NCBI RefSeq assembly: GCF_018882185.1
Contig: NZ_JACVOY010000005.1
Coordinates: 146,769 to 210,768 of the forward strand
Origin: Polynucleobacter sp. AP-Latsch-80-C2
GTDB lineage: Bacteria; Pseudomonadota; Gammaproteobacteria; Burkholderiales; Burkholderiaceae
Direction: 5' to 3'
Length of the DNA: 64,000 nucleotides
Positions 63,856 to 64,000 of this stretch are shown one piece after another. The notes beneath the pieces are model-generated. The model saw nothing but the letters and a program-made list of their open reading frames with translations, was not told the origin of the DNA and did no database searches. A program made the position numbers and the translations under genes. How positions within the stretch are numbered: position 1 is the first letter of the stretch; each line of letters begins with the position of its first letter.

Positions 63856-64000
63856 TGACCCTGTAAATATTTCTGTGTAAGTTCCTGCGGTCAATTAACC
63901 TTCATAGAAGGATAGCCACATGGAACACAACACAATGGATCGTAGTAAATTACAAGCCTTAGCCAACGAACTAGCCAAGGACCTCAAGACTCCAGAAGAT
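63856..64000 (+). mobile_element. left end of an IS256-like element (continues past the window)
   Basis: The sequence CCCTGTAAATATTTCTGTGTAAG around 63858-63880 resembles IS256-family terminal repeats (TGTAAATATTTCTGTGTAAG-like), and a transposase reading frame starts 40 bases later. The boundary inside the neighbouring transposase fragment suggests one element inserted into another. The right end is outside the window. Confidence 0.5.
63920..64000 (+). CDS. IS256 family transposase, N-terminal part (truncated by window end)
   Basis: 27 codons are visible, including KLQALANELAKDLKTPED, which resembles the opening of IS256 (Mutator-type) transposases from Burkholderiales, where ELAKDIKTPEDL is common. 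GAAGGAT precedes the ATG at 63920; another ATG at 63935 is possible. Catalytic residues are outside the window. Confidence 0.65.
   Translation, partial: MEHNTMDRSKLQALANELAKDLKTPED

Overview
The window looks like a chromosomal segment of a free-living betaproteobacterium of the Burkholderiaceae, most probably Polynucleobacter or a close relative. The basis is gene order (rpsB-tsf-pyrH-frr-uppS-cdsA-dxr-rseP-bamA-skp-lpxD-fabZ-lpxA-lpxB-rnhB; smc-zipA-ligA; smpB divergent from ratA-rnfH-guaB-guaA; dapD-dapE-prmB), moderate G+C judged by eye, very short intergenic gaps, and protein sequence character. Genus assignment is inference; no search was run.

Layout: 1-3813 holds the Fe-S carrier ATPase Mrp/ApbC and a divergent copper pair (CopZ-like chaperone, CopA ATPase). 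3819-10858 is an envelope block: a DUF3047 lipoprotein, then a co-directional run of GT39 transferase, flippase-like membrane protein, GT9 transferase, PAP2 phosphatase and rlmJ, followed by a SOUL protein. 10860-13410 encodes LD-carboxypeptidase, tadA, queD and queE. 13452-14857 holds two tandem paralogous lipoproteins of unknown function with different export signals. 14893-20105 has a DUF455 ferritin-like protein, guaA, guaB, rnfH and ratA, with divergent smpB.

20236-24387 is a compact operon of circularly permuted ATP-grasp, alpha-E protein, transglutaminase and the proteasome-like Anbu peptidase. It is preceded by a palindrome resembling an NtrC site and ends in a hairpin that overlaps the Anbu stop codon. 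ppsA and its regulator ppsR are divergent at 24424-27754. 27751-42730 is the large minus-strand cluster for lipid A, outer-membrane assembly, isoprenoid/phospholipid synthesis and translation factors. 43000-46438 holds map and glnD. 46510-53599 holds DoxX, ligA, zipA and smc. 53775-60560 holds dapD, dapE, prmB, radA, a secreted charged protein and kup.

60717-64000 differs from the rest: initiator tRNA-Met, then about 770 bases without a gene that contain a degenerate 3' half of tRNA-Arg(ACG) and crossed repeats, then a choloylglycine-hydrolase-family enzyme and a MarC protein, and finally two apparently nested insertion-sequence remnants. This is the only accessory-looking part of the window.

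The best candidate for a poorly described system is the Anbu operon with its NtrC-like box. Other points worth attention are the Tat/Sec paralog pair, a RseP that appears to lack its second PDZ domain, and the tRNA-fragment locus. Most of the remainder is ordinary core genome.
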